From positions 1,488,001 to 1,552,000 of the forward strand of contig CAWGLY010000005.1 of NCBI GenBank assembly GCA_963823505.1: 64,000 nt of DNA, read 5' to 3'. Both the position numbers and the translations under genes were made by a program. Every line of letters starts with the position of its first letter. The first letter of the stretch is position 1. This document shows positions 1-7,872 of this stretch, in pieces. Origin of the DNA: DATHZQ01 sp963823505. GTDB lineage: Bacteria; Actinomycetota; Acidimicrobiia; Spongiisociales; UBA5794. The notes beneath the pieces were generated by a model. It was not told where the DNA came from and searched no databases. It saw nothing but the letters and a program-made list of their open reading frames with translations.

Positions 1-1892
1 TCCCCACCGGATTGCCGACCTTCGTCCAGCTGATGCTCTCGTCGGGAGCCCAGCGGCTGGCCGAGTCCAAGGCGGTCGTGAAGTCGCTCACCGACGTCGA
101 GACGCTCGGCGGCACGACGGTGATCAACAGCGACAAGACCGGCACGCTCACGATGAACGCGATGACGTCGGTGACGATGATGACCGGCGGCTCGTGGTAC
201 AAGATCGAGGGGACCGGCTATGCAACGTCCGGGGCCATCCTCGGCCCGGCCGGCGAGCCCGCCCCAGACTTCAACGGGCTCGCGCTCGGCCTGGCACTGT
301 GCAGCGACGCAACCGTCGCCGACGACGAGTCGATCATCGGCGATCCCACCGAGGCGGCGCTCGTCGTGCTCGCCGCCAAGATCGGCGTCGACGCCGAGGA
401 GACCCGCCGCACGCTGCCGCGTGTGGCACTCGTCCCGTTCGACTCCGAATACAAGTTCATGGCCACGTTCCACGACCGGCCGGCCCATCTCGATTTGAAG
501 CTGCTCACCGAACCGCACTTCATGACGGTGAAGGGCGCACCCGACGTCGTGATCGACCGCTGCTCCGAGGCGGTGTGGCACGGCGAGGTCGTGCCGATGG
601 AACAGGTTCGCCAGGATCTGCTCGACGCCAACCAGCAGCTTTCCGAGAAGGGGCTGCGCGTCCTCGCCTTCGCCGCACGAGCGCTGTCCGCCGACACGAT
701 GCGCGCCGCTGCGGACGACCCGATGAGCGAGGTGCACGACCTGGTAATGGTCTCGCTGGTCGGCATCATCGACCCGTTGCGTTCCTCGGCGATCGAGGCC
801 GTGCGCACCGCACATGGCGCCGGCATAGACGTCCGCATGATCACCGGCGACCACACCGTCACGGCGCGGGCGATCGCCGACCAGTTGGGCCTCGGACCCG
901 GTGTCATCACGGGCGCCGACCTGCAGAAGCTGAGCGACGAAGAGGTCAAGTCCCAGCTCGCACAGCTGCACGTCTTCGGACGCGTCGCACCCGAGGACAA
1001 GGTTCGTCTCGCCCGCCTGATGCAGGAGTCAGGGGAGGTCGTCGCCATGACCGGCGACGCCGTCAACGACGCAGCGGCCCTCAAACAGGCCGATGTTGGC
1101 GTGGCAATGGGCAGCGGGTCCGAAGTCACCAAGCAGGCCGGCAAGCTGATCCTGACCGACGACAACTTCGGCACGCTCGTGCATGCCGTCGATCTCGGCC
1201 GCGACATCTACCGGCGCATCTCGTCGTACGTGAAACTGCAGCTGACCGTGCTGTCATCGGTGCTCCAGCTGATGCTGATCGCCACGATCTTCAACATCAA
1301 CCAGGGCGTCGCGCTGTTCCCCATGCAATTGCTCTTTGCGAAATTCTTCGTGGTGGCCACCGTCGTCGTCGGTTTCATCGTCGACGTCCCCGACCCCGGC
1401 GTGATGGACCGACCGCCGCGAACCCCCGGTTCGAAGATCGCAACCGGAGCGCAGACCGTCCGCTGGCTGATCAGCGGCTTCATCATCGCCGGTTCGGCAC
1501 TCGCCCTGCTCTCGTGGGGGCCAGGCGAACCGAGCACGACCGACCCGTCGACCTCGATGACCATGGCGTTCGCCGTCGTGGCGCTCAGCGCAGTCAACAT
1601 GGGACTCGTGATGCGCCGCGAGCGGCAAGCACCCTGGTCGTCGCCGGTCTTCCCGTTCCTCGGATGGGTGATGCTCGGCTGGGCCCTCACGTGGGCGGCC
1701 GTCGAGTTGAACATGATGCAACGGCTGCTCGACACCGTGCCCCTCACCGGCGCGCAGTGGACCCTCGTCATCGGCGTCTCACTCGTCTCCCCGGCGCTGG
1801 TCGGGATCGACAAGGCCATCGAGATCCGTCGCCTCGATCGGGAACGGCAAGCGAACCCGGTGGCGGCCCTCGACGCACCGCCCTCGGCCTGA
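1..1892 (+). CDS. P-type cation-transporting ATPase, 3' part (5' end outside window)
   Basis: The frame is open from the window edge, so the true start lies upstream; the first possible start (TTG at 12) is inside the M4 helix. About 630 C-terminal residues are present. The phosphorylation motif DKTGTLT is encoded at 132-152 and the hinge motif reads TGDAVND near 1050, where families usually have TGDGVND. The C-terminal membrane domain follows. By family this should be an inner-membrane P2-type pump that couples ATP hydrolysis to ion transport. Two ion-site regions are atypical. M4 reads PTGLP where Ca2+ pumps have PEGLP, and the M6 stretch has FAKFFVVATVVVGFIVD where WINLVTDGLPALALG is usual, so the Asn and the Thr-Asp pair of the ion site are missing. 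The ion therefore cannot be named. A SulP gene follows after 14 bp and is probably co-transcribed. Confidence 0.9.
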   Translation, partial: PTGLPTFVQLMLSSGAQRLAESKAVVKSLTDVETLGGTTVINSDKTGTLTMNAMTSVTMMTGGSWYKIEGTGYATSGAILGPAGEPAPDFNGLALGLALCSDATVADDESIIGDPTEAALVVLAAKIGVDAEETRRTLPRVALVPFDSEYKFMATFHDRPAHLDLKLLTEPHFMTVKGAPDVVIDRCSEAVWHGEVVPMEQVRQDLLDANQQLSEKGLRVLAFAARALSADTMRAAADDPMSEVHDLVMVSLVGIIDPLRSSAIEAVRTAHGAGIDVRMITGDHTVTARAIADQLGLGPGVITGADLQKLSDEEVKSQLAQLHVFGRVAPEDKVRLARLMQESGEVVAMTGDAVNDAAALKQADVGVAMGSGSEVTKQAGKLILTDDNFGTLVHAVDLGRDIYRRISSYVKLQLTVLSSVLQLMLIATIFNINQGVALFPMQLLFAKFFVVATVVVGFIVDVPDPGVMDRPPRTPGSKIATGAQTVRWLISGFIIAGSALALLSWGPGEPSTTDPSTSMTMAFAVVALSAVNMGLVMRRERQAPWSSPVFPFLGWVMLGWALTWAAVELNMMQRLLDTVPLTGAQWTLVIGVSLVSPALVGIDKAIEIRRLDRERQANPVAALDAPPSA

Positions 1893-1906
1893 CCAGCGTC
1901 TCGGCC

Positions 1907-3574
1907 ATGGGTGTGATGCCGATCAGGCACTGGTTGCCGGACTACCAACGGTCGGACTTTCGATTCGACCTGATTGCCGGCATCACCGTCGCTGCGCTCG
2001 TCGTCCCGAAGGCGCTCGGTTATGCCGGAATCGCCCTGATCCCGATCCAGAACGGCCTGTACGCGGCAGCGGTCGGGGCCTTCGTCTACGCCCTGTTCGG
2101 CACGTCGCGCCAGATCTCCACCGGTCCGAGCTCTGCACTCGCGGCAGTCGCAGCGAGCGCCGTGGTGACCACCGCGGTCCCGGCGGAGGACGCGCCTCAG
2201 TTGGTCGCCGCCGTGACCCTGATGGCAGGTGTGCTGTTCGTCCTGCTGGCGATCTTCAAGATGGGGTGGGTGTCGCGTTTCCTCTCCAAGGCCGTGATCA
2301 CCGGATTCCTCTTCGGCGCGGCGATCGAAGTCGTCGTCGGGGAGCTCTCGAAGCTCACCGGGACGTCAGCGTCCGGTGCCAACAGCTGGCGCAAGTTCGC
2401 CGACTGGTTCACCACACTCGACGGCCGGCACTCGGCCACGATCGTCGTCGGCGTCATCGCATTGGCTGCGATCCTGGTCCTCCGGTTCACCGTGCCCAAG
2501 GTGCCCGGTGCGCTCGTGCTCGTCATCGGTGGCCTCGTTGCCTCCGCAGTGTTCGACCTCACCAACCGGGGCGTCGCAACCGTTGGCGACGTACCACGCG
2601 GCTTGCCGGCGCTTGAGCTGCCGGGCATCTCGACGTTCACCGACCAATTCCCGACGATCGCGATCGCCGCCGTTGCCCTGCTCCTCATCGGGTTCTCGCA
2701 GACCGCCGGCGATGCCCGCATGTTTGCCTCGCGCCACGGCTACCGAGTCGACGTCGATCAGGAGTCGACGGCCCAAGGCCTGTCCAACATCGGGAGCGGC
2801 CTGTTCCAGGGAATGCCTGTGTCGACGAGTCTCTCGGCCAGCTCGCTCAACGATTCTGCGGGGGCACGCACCCCGATGGCGTCCATCGTCACCGCCGCGA
2901 CGGTCGTGCTCACCCTGCTGATCTTCGCACCGCTCTTCTCCGACCTCCCCAAGGCGGTGCTGGCCGCGATCATCATCGACGCCGTGGTGTTCGGCATGAT
3001 TGACATCCCCGAGATGCGCCGCCTCTGGCGGTTGACGCGGGTCGACTTCTGGATCGCCGTCGCGGCGATCGTCGGTGTACTCACGAGCGGGGTGCTGGCC
3101 GGCGTCGTCATCGGGATGGTGCTCTCGCTCGGGTGGTTGGTGTATGTCAATGCCCGTCCCGGTGTCCACGAACTCGGGCGCCTGCCCCAGACCACAACCT
3201 ATGGTTCCCTCGAGGACTTCCCGGACTACGAGACCACGCTCGGGGTGGCGGTCCTGCGATTCGACGGTGGCCTCTATTTCGTCACGACCGAGGTACTCAC
3301 CGACCGACTCCGGCAACGGGTCGAAGGCGCCGATCCACCGGTGCAGGCTGTCGTCCTGGACTTCGAAGCCGTCAACTTCGTCGACTCCCAAGGCGTCGGT
3401 GAAATCGACCGACTGCTCGCCGTGGCCGAGGAACGCGGCATCGACCTGCGGTTTGCGCGCACCAAGAGTCAGGTCCTCGACATGTTGGCGATCGACGGCA
3501 TCGTCGATCGCCTCGGCGCCGATCACTTCCACCCGAGCGTCGACGACGCAGTCAACGCCGCAGCGTCGTCCTGA
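1907..3574 (+). CDS. SulP family anion transporter with C-terminal STAS domain
   Basis: A 555-residue protein starting at ATG 1907 (a second in-frame ATG lies at 1916). The frame is open far upstream, but that part overlaps the ATPase in another frame and is not used. The N-terminal four fifths is a multi-helix membrane domain opening with DLIAGITVAALVVPKALGYA, the SulP signature region. From about residue 445 a STAS domain follows (VVLDFEAVNFVDSQGVGEIDRL), with the DSQG loop corresponding to the conserved DS.G site. SulP proteins carry sulfate, bicarbonate or other anions across the inner membrane; the substrate cannot be read from sequence. It lies 14 bp after the P-type ATPase gene, so the two probably share a transcript. 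Family confidence is high, substrate unknown. Confidence 0.92.
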   Translation: MGVMPIRHWLPDYQRSDFRFDLIAGITVAALVVPKALGYAGIALIPIQNGLYAAAVGAFVYALFGTSRQISTGPSSALAAVAASAVVTTAVPAEDAPQLVAAVTLMAGVLFVLLAIFKMGWVSRFLSKAVITGFLFGAAIEVVVGELSKLTGTSASGANSWRKFADWFTTLDGRHSATIVVGVIALAAILVLRFTVPKVPGALVLVIGGLVASAVFDLTNRGVATVGDVPRGLPALELPGISTFTDQFPTIAIAAVALLLIGFSQTAGDARMFASRHGYRVDVDQESTAQGLSNIGSGLFQGMPVSTSLSASSLNDSAGARTPMASIVTAATVVLTLLIFAPLFSDLPKAVLAAIIIDAVVFGMIDIPEMRRLWRLTRVDFWIAVAAIVGVLTSGVLAGVVIGMVLSLGWLVYVNARPGVHELGRLPQTTTYGSLEDFPDYETTLGVAVLRFDGGLYFVTTEVLTDRLRQRVEGADPPVQAVVLDFEAVNFVDSQGVGEIDRLLAVAEERGIDLRFARTKSQVLDMLAIDGIVDRLGADHFHPSVDDAVNAAASS

Positions 3575-3722
3575 CGGGGTCCACGGCCACATCGGTGCAG
3601 CGAACTGAGCCCGGCAAGGGCGAACAAATCCAAACAGGCGGCGAAACTGACTGAAGTCGGCCCGGCGGCCTTGCTCTCCGTACGGTCTCGCTGCGCCTGT
3701 TCGCAGACGTGAAGCGCTCGGT

Positions 3723-4415
3723 CTAGAACGGAACGCCGATCGCTTCGCACAGGAATGCAATGAACGGCGATCCGGTCTTGGCGATCTTGGCGTACTCGTC
3801 GACGAAGCCCGGCGCCGTGACCTGCTTCTGGGTCAGCCTGACTCCCGCGGTGAACGACTTCCGCTTGAGGTCTTCGACGTAGGGATGGTCAGGGTCGAAG
3901 CCTCGCGGCGGTCGCTTCAGCTTCTCCTCATCGCCGAGCGAGAACACATCGGTGAACCGCTTGCCGTAGGCCGCCTTCTTCCATGCCGCAGCATCGTCCA
4001 CGATCGCCTGGCGGATCTTCCTCGTTGTCGGACCGTCCGGCATCCACAAGCCGACCCCGGCAAAGGATGCCTTCGGTTGCAGGTGGAGGTAGAACCCGGG
4101 CGAATGGACATCTCTGGCCGCCTCGTGCTTGAAGTACATCCCCGTGTTCGTCTTGTAGGGCGTCTTGTCCTTGGCGAAACGTGTGTCGCGATAGATCCGG
4201 AACAGCGACCCTCCCACGGGCCGAGAGTCGGCGACGAAGTGCGGGCTGATCTTGGCGAGGTACGGCGCGAAGTCGTTGATGAAGTCGAGGCCGGGGTTCT
4301 TCACGTATGTGTCGTAGCGCTCCTTGTTGGCCGCAAACCACTCGCGGTCGTTGTTCTGCTCGAGGTCGCGCAGGAAGGTGAAGAGGGCGGGACGAAAGGA
4401 CGTGTTTTCAGCCAT
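3723..4415 (-). CDS. DUF2461 (TIGR02453-like) family protein
   Basis: A 230-residue soluble protein beginning MAENTSFRP. ATG 4415 is preferred to an upstream in-frame TTG at 4424. The features FLRDLEQNNDREWFAANKERY near the N-terminus and GGSLFRIYRDTRFAKDKTPYKTN in the middle match the widespread uncharacterised DUF2461 family, and the length fits. No catalytic function is established for the family that I can name, and there is no signal peptide or membrane segment. The gene is convergent with the SulP gene, separated by about 148 bp in which I see no clear terminator hairpin. It may be the last gene of a minus-strand group with the VOC and DoxX genes at 4443-5232, but the 27-bp gap is only suggestive. 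Confidence 0.82.
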   Translation of the reverse strand: MAENTSFRPALFTFLRDLEQNNDREWFAANKERYDTYVKNPGLDFINDFAPYLAKISPHFVADSRPVGGSLFRIYRDTRFAKDKTPYKTNTGMYFKHEAARDVHSPGFYLHLQPKASFAGVGLWMPDGPTTRKIRQAIVDDAAAWKKAAYGKRFTDVFSLGDEEKLKRPPRGFDPDHPYVEDLKRKSFTAGVRLTQKQVTAPGFVDEYAKIAKTGSPFIAFLCEAIGVPF

Positions 4416-4442
4416 CGCCCGCAAACTACACGGCTCGGCAGT

Positions 4443-4838
4443 TCACGTCAGCGACGAGATCTCGAACAGGTGCCCATCCGGGTCCCGGAAGAATGCCCGG
4501 GTTTCTCCTTCTCGGTCGACAGGCGGGGCAAGGAACCGCGCACCCCTGGCAGAGAGGATCTCGTACGCGGCGCGGCAATCATCGACCCTGAAGATCAGCT
4601 GCCCGCCGACGAGGTCGGGATCAACAGGAGCACCCAGCGTCACTGTCGGCTTCCCTGGGGTGGGGCCGCCTCCTGTGACCAGCAGCAGCCAGCTCCCCAT
4701 CAGATCGAGCACGACCGACGTGCCGCCGTACTCGCCGAACACCGTTGCCCCCAACACGTCGACATACCAGTCCCTGCTCGTCTCGACATCGCCAACCACC
4801 AGCATGTGGGTCAGCGCAGACGCACCGAACCCGCTCAT
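4443..4838 (-). CDS. VOC (glyoxalase/bleomycin-resistance) superfamily protein
   Basis: A 131-residue protein, start chosen at ATG 4838 (MSGFGASALTHML). The open frame extends upstream to 4901 but that part is low in plausibility and overlaps the DoxX gene. Two babab units are visible: THMLVVGDVETSRDWYVDVLG at the N-terminus and the closing motif ETRAFFRDPDGHLFEISS, in which the DPDGHLFE segment normally supplies a metal-ligand Glu. These features define the VOC fold, used by dioxygenases, glyoxalases and antibiotic-binding proteins. The substrate is unknown. It begins 19 bp after the end of the DoxX gene on the same strand, so co-transcription is likely. Confidence 0.85.
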   Translation of the reverse strand: MSGFGASALTHMLVVGDVETSRDWYVDVLGATVFGEYGGTSVVLDLMGSWLLLVTGGGPTPGKPTVTLGAPVDPDLVGGQLIFRVDDCRAAYEILSARGARFLAPPVDREGETRAFFRDPDGHLFEISSLT

Positions 4839-4857
4839 CGGGGAAGACGCCGACCCG

Positions 4858-5232
4858 TCACAGGCTCTCGGGGCCGAAGCGGCCCCAGATGATGACGGCA
4901 ACCATCACGAGGATGAGGACGTTGACCACGATGTTCTTGTACTCGCCGCGCCGAGCGTGCACCACGATCGCACCGAGCTGCGTCAGGCCCAGACCGATCG
5001 CCGCCAGCGGCACCATGACCCCAAAGCCGGTGAGGGCAGGCACGATGAGACCAATGGCACCGAGGATCTCGAGCCAGCCGATCGTCCTGACCGTACTTTG
5101 GGAGAAGTCCTCCATCCATGGCTGCTGTTCCTGCAACAGCGCCTTGGGACGGGAGACTTTCATCCCACCCGCCGCCAGGAACATGAGGCCCACGATGACT
5201 TGCAGGATCCAAAGGAAGATGTTCACGCGCAC
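4858..5232 (-). CDS. DoxX family small membrane protein
   Basis: A 124-residue integral membrane protein with four hydrophobic helices. The first carries IFLWILQVIVGLMFLAAGG followed by a KV.RPK loop, and the second contains GWLEILGAIGLIVPALTG, both typical of DoxX/DoxD-like proteins. Such proteins sit in the cytoplasmic membrane; some relatives are quinone-linked or belong to oxidative-stress membrane complexes, but no specific activity can be assigned here. It is the upstream gene of a two-gene unit with the VOC protein (19-bp gap) on the minus strand. A divergent gene starts at 5348, leaving about 115 bp for promoters. Confidence 0.85.
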   Translation of the reverse strand: MRVNIFLWILQVIVGLMFLAAGGMKVSRPKALLQEQQPWMEDFSQSTVRTIGWLEILGAIGLIVPALTGFGVMVPLAAIGLGLTQLGAIVVHARRGEYKNIVVNVLILVMVAVIIWGRFGPESL

Positions 5233-5347
5233 TGCCTCCCGTTGCGTGGGGTCAACCTAGTGGCGGGACGGTGGCCTTTGCCGCCGCAGTCTGCGCTCTC
5301 CCCTGCCCTTGTCACAGGCACTCCCCGGAGAACGGTAGCGTCAGCCT

Positions 5348-5740
5348 GTGACCTGGGACCCCCTCGAAGAGCCAGACGAAGCGTGGGAGCCGGTGCGGAC
5401 GCGACATCGCGGCACGATCCGCATCCTCGCACTCCTCATCGTTGCTGCAATGGTGATCGCGCTCATCGTGCCGGTGCTGCTGCGACTCCTCAGCGATCCT
5501 GCGCCCGATCCTGAGCGCTCGGGCGGCGTGCAGACCCTGGGACTGACCGGCTCAGTCGCCCCAATGCTCAGCCAGCAGCCGCTGAACAGAGCGCGATTCG
5601 AAGTACGCATCGTGGGCGCCGAGCAACGAGTCACTGTGATCGGGGTAGAGGTCCATGACCTTGCCGTCCGTGTAAAAGGGAGCAACCGGATACGACAGGA
5701 CGTCGTGGCGGTCCCACACGTTGAGCCACACGGGGTCTGA
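5348..5740 (+). CDS. Hypothetical single-pass membrane protein; 3' half overlaps the opposite-strand gene
   Basis: The frame starts at GTG 5348 (MTWDPLEEPDEAW). Residues 1-25 are acidic then basic, and residues 26-48 form one clear transmembrane helix (IRILALLIVAAMVIALIVPVLL). Up to about residue 65 this looks like a real small membrane protein, and its start divergent from the DoxX gene is sensible. From 5552 on, the frame runs antisense through the last 189 bases of the minus-strand alpha/beta hydrolase gene, and the encoded residues look like antisense translation. Either the two genes truly overlap tail to tail, or the original stop was lost and the protein now has a read-through tail. 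No family recognised. Confidence 0.45.
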   Translation: MTWDPLEEPDEAWEPVRTRHRGTIRILALLIVAAMVIALIVPVLLRLLSDPAPDPERSGGVQTLGLTGSVAPMLSQQPLNRARFEVRIVGAEQRVTVIGVEVHDLAVRVKGSNRIRQDVVAVPHVEPHGV

Positions 5741-6442
5741 ACCGCTGTGGGTCCTTTGTGCAAGACCGAGCGGCGCCATCGAGATCTTCTGGCTTCCCCG
5801 GGCGGCCAGCGTGTCCACCAGCTCTCCGCTTCGCACGAGGGTTGGCGCAAGAGGTGACCCGAGGGTGATGAAGCGCCGGATCCGCCAGTTCTGCCTGGCC
5901 ATTGCCACATCGTCCGTGCCGGGCATGATGTCGAGCTTCTGCAGCTCCTCATCTCTTTCGCCGCTGAACAGCCAGAACAGGAAGTCGTGGGCGATCAGCG
6001 TTCCCGCCGAGTGGGTGATGAGTGTGATGTCGGTCTGCCAGTCCGCACCGATGTGGCGAAACACCTCACCCCAGACCACGTTGCGAGTGCGCTCCTTGCC
6101 GGCGGAGCCCACGTAGTAGATGATGTCGGACCAACCGAGGGTCAACAAGTCGCGCACGGGATCCACAGCGGGGGCGAAGATGAGGGACCCAAGCCCGGTG
6201 CGATCACGGGGCGCTGCGGCCTTCACTCGGTCGTAGATGACCCGTTGCGCCTTGCCGAGGCTGCGCGTCGCCCCGGCATGTGTCGTGTCCCATCCCCACT
6301 CCACTTGGATGGCCTCGCTGAAGCTCGGCAACGTGGCGCCGTACTCCTCGAGGCCGAGGTGCATCGCCTGATACTGGGTGCGGTGCGATTGTGTGCGGCG
6401 TCGTTCTCCGACGACCCCATGGATATAGACGACGGTTTCCAC
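5552..6442 (-). CDS. Predicted alpha/beta-hydrolase (lipase/esterase-like)
   Basis: A 296-residue protein starting at GTG 6442. It opens with TVVYIHGVVG, the first beta strand and oxyanion HG motif of alpha/beta hydrolases. Around residue 143 it has THSAGT, with Ser145 as the likely nucleophile (T-H-S-A-G in place of the usual G-x-S-x-G). A later FITLGSPLAPTLV segment resembles the post-nucleophile region of lipases. The catalytic His is probably in the C-terminal stretch near LLGAHDAYFES. No signal peptide is evident, so it is probably cytoplasmic. The substrate is unknown. Its 3' end overlaps the convergent small membrane gene by 189 bp. A TauE/SafE permease gene lies upstream on the same strand, about 100 bp away. 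Confidence 0.75.
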   Translation of the reverse strand: METVVYIHGVVGERRRTQSHRTQYQAMHLGLEEYGATLPSFSEAIQVEWGWDTTHAGATRSLGKAQRVIYDRVKAAAPRDRTGLGSLIFAPAVDPVRDLLTLGWSDIIYYVGSAGKERTRNVVWGEVFRHIGADWQTDITLITHSAGTLIAHDFLFWLFSGERDEELQKLDIMPGTDDVAMARQNWRIRRFITLGSPLAPTLVRSGELVDTLAARGSQKISMAPLGLAQRTHSGSDPVWLNVWDRHDVLSYPVAPFYTDGKVMDLYPDHSDSLLGAHDAYFESRSVQRLLAEHWGD

Positions 6443-6546
6443 GATCCGAATCCTCTCGGCTTGCCTGTGAGCAATCGTCGCCCATCGACGCCACGCTGAT
6501 CAAGGGACCCTTGGTCTTTCCCTTCCGGACCAGTCGCGGGCCGTGC

Positions 6547-7725
6547 TCACGCCGCCGCTGTCGGCTCCCCGGCGCGTCCTTTGCGCACCCGCTCGGCCAT
6601 CGCCGCCTCGACGAGGGTCGGCGCGGCCTCCTGGAGGAGAGCGTCGCGCCTCGCAAAGAGGAACCGCACGGCCGCGATCGACGCAGCCAGACCTACAACG
6701 GCATAGGCGAGCAGCCAGGGGTCTGTGCGAAGTTGCGGCAGGAAGATCGCAGTGGACACGACCTCAAATCCGGCCATCACGGCCAGAAAGACGATGAGGT
6801 GCCGTTCGCTGAGGTTGTGAACGAACATCGTGCCCAGCGGCGCACCCCACATGACTGCAGGCACCGCTGCGATCCACAGCCCCCACAGGTCGGCCCTGGC
6901 AGCAGGCATCGGGTCAATAGCCGACCCATTCACCGCAACGACCATCCCGTCGACCACCTGCGTGTTCAGTTGTCCGTGGCCGAGACCCAAGACGGCAAGG
7001 CCGACCACCGACACCAGCGCCATGATGATGACGCTCGTCGGGACACCGATGCGGGGGTGCAGGCCGGCGACGATGACGAGGAAGAGGAATGCGAACACGT
7101 CTGCTCCCGAACCGATCAGCGACGTGATGACACCCCCGCAGAATCCCGCAATCGTGAGCCCCAGCCACATGCGGTTGTTCCACACAGGGAGAAACGAAAC
7201 ACCACACTCGCCCTCGTCGAGCGCCAGGTACACGATATACGCCAGCGCGGCGAGGACAACGGTGAACGTGATCTTCACGTAGGCCTCCGGAATGCGCGAA
7301 GCCCAGAACGTCGTCGTCGGATCGGCCAATACGAGCAACCCGACGATGAACCCCAGAACGGCAGCGCTGCCCCCGACGGCGATTGCCCGCTTCGACACGG
7401 CCTTTCGCGACAGCACGATCGCGATCGATGCGCTCCCCATCCCGATGGCCTGGATCGACAGCGAGAACGTGCGCGCAACCGAGGCAGGCGCCTCGAAAAT
7501 CTTGGTGAATACCGGAAACGCAACGGTCCCGCCACCCTGCGGGGTCGATCCGGCGACGAAGCTGCCGAACACCATCGTCACGAACGCACGCCAGTTCTCG
7601 ATCACCGTCTCCCAGTGCCCGAACACGGTGACGAAGGCCGCCCAGGCAAGAGTTCCTGCGACCGGCAAGACGACGAGCAGCACACGGCGCGACGTCGACA
7701 GAGGTTGATCGGCAACGGTGGCCAA
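6547..7725 (-). CDS. TauE/SafE (TSUP) family anion permease
   Basis: A 392-residue polytopic membrane protein. The first repeat contains FGSFVAGSTPQGGGTVAFPVF and the second has GGVITSLIGSGADVFAFLF, the paired glycine-rich segments typical of the TSUP superfamily. These permeases move sulfite, sulfonates or related organic anions across the cytoplasmic membrane; the exact substrate is unknown here. A long soluble loop with an acidic stretch (LDEGECGVSF) separates the two halves. The start at 7725 (MATVADQPLS) is the one giving a short cytoplasmic N-terminus before the first helix. The gene is divergent from the carboxyltransferase gene at 7873, with about 147 bp between them. Confidence 0.88.
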   Translation of the reverse strand: MATVADQPLSTSRRVLLVVLPVAGTLAWAAFVTVFGHWETVIENWRAFVTMVFGSFVAGSTPQGGGTVAFPVFTKIFEAPASVARTFSLSIQAIGMGSASIAIVLSRKAVSKRAIAVGGSAAVLGFIVGLLVLADPTTTFWASRIPEAYVKITFTVVLAALAYIVYLALDEGECGVSFLPVWNNRMWLGLTIAGFCGGVITSLIGSGADVFAFLFLVIVAGLHPRIGVPTSVIIMALVSVVGLAVLGLGHGQLNTQVVDGMVVAVNGSAIDPMPAARADLWGLWIAAVPAVMWGAPLGTMFVHNLSERHLIVFLAVMAGFEVVSTAIFLPQLRTDPWLLAYAVVGLAASIAAVRFLFARRDALLQEAAPTLVEAAMAERVRKGRAGEPTAAA

Positions 7726-7872
7726 CGGCCCTTCCTCCCTTCAGACGTTCCCCACGGCCGCTGCCGCCCGGAATCTCCGGGGATCATATGAACTCCGCCG
7801 TCGCTGCGAAATAGGTCGATGGAACTGCGTTGCGCCACGGCGCACTCTCCTCTTCCCGGCTAGCGTCGCTAT

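Noticed and set aside
194..1906. Open frame in phase with the SulP gene that extends back over the P-type ATPase
   Set aside because: Arginine-rich out-of-frame translation of the ATPase gene; the SulP homology begins at 1907.
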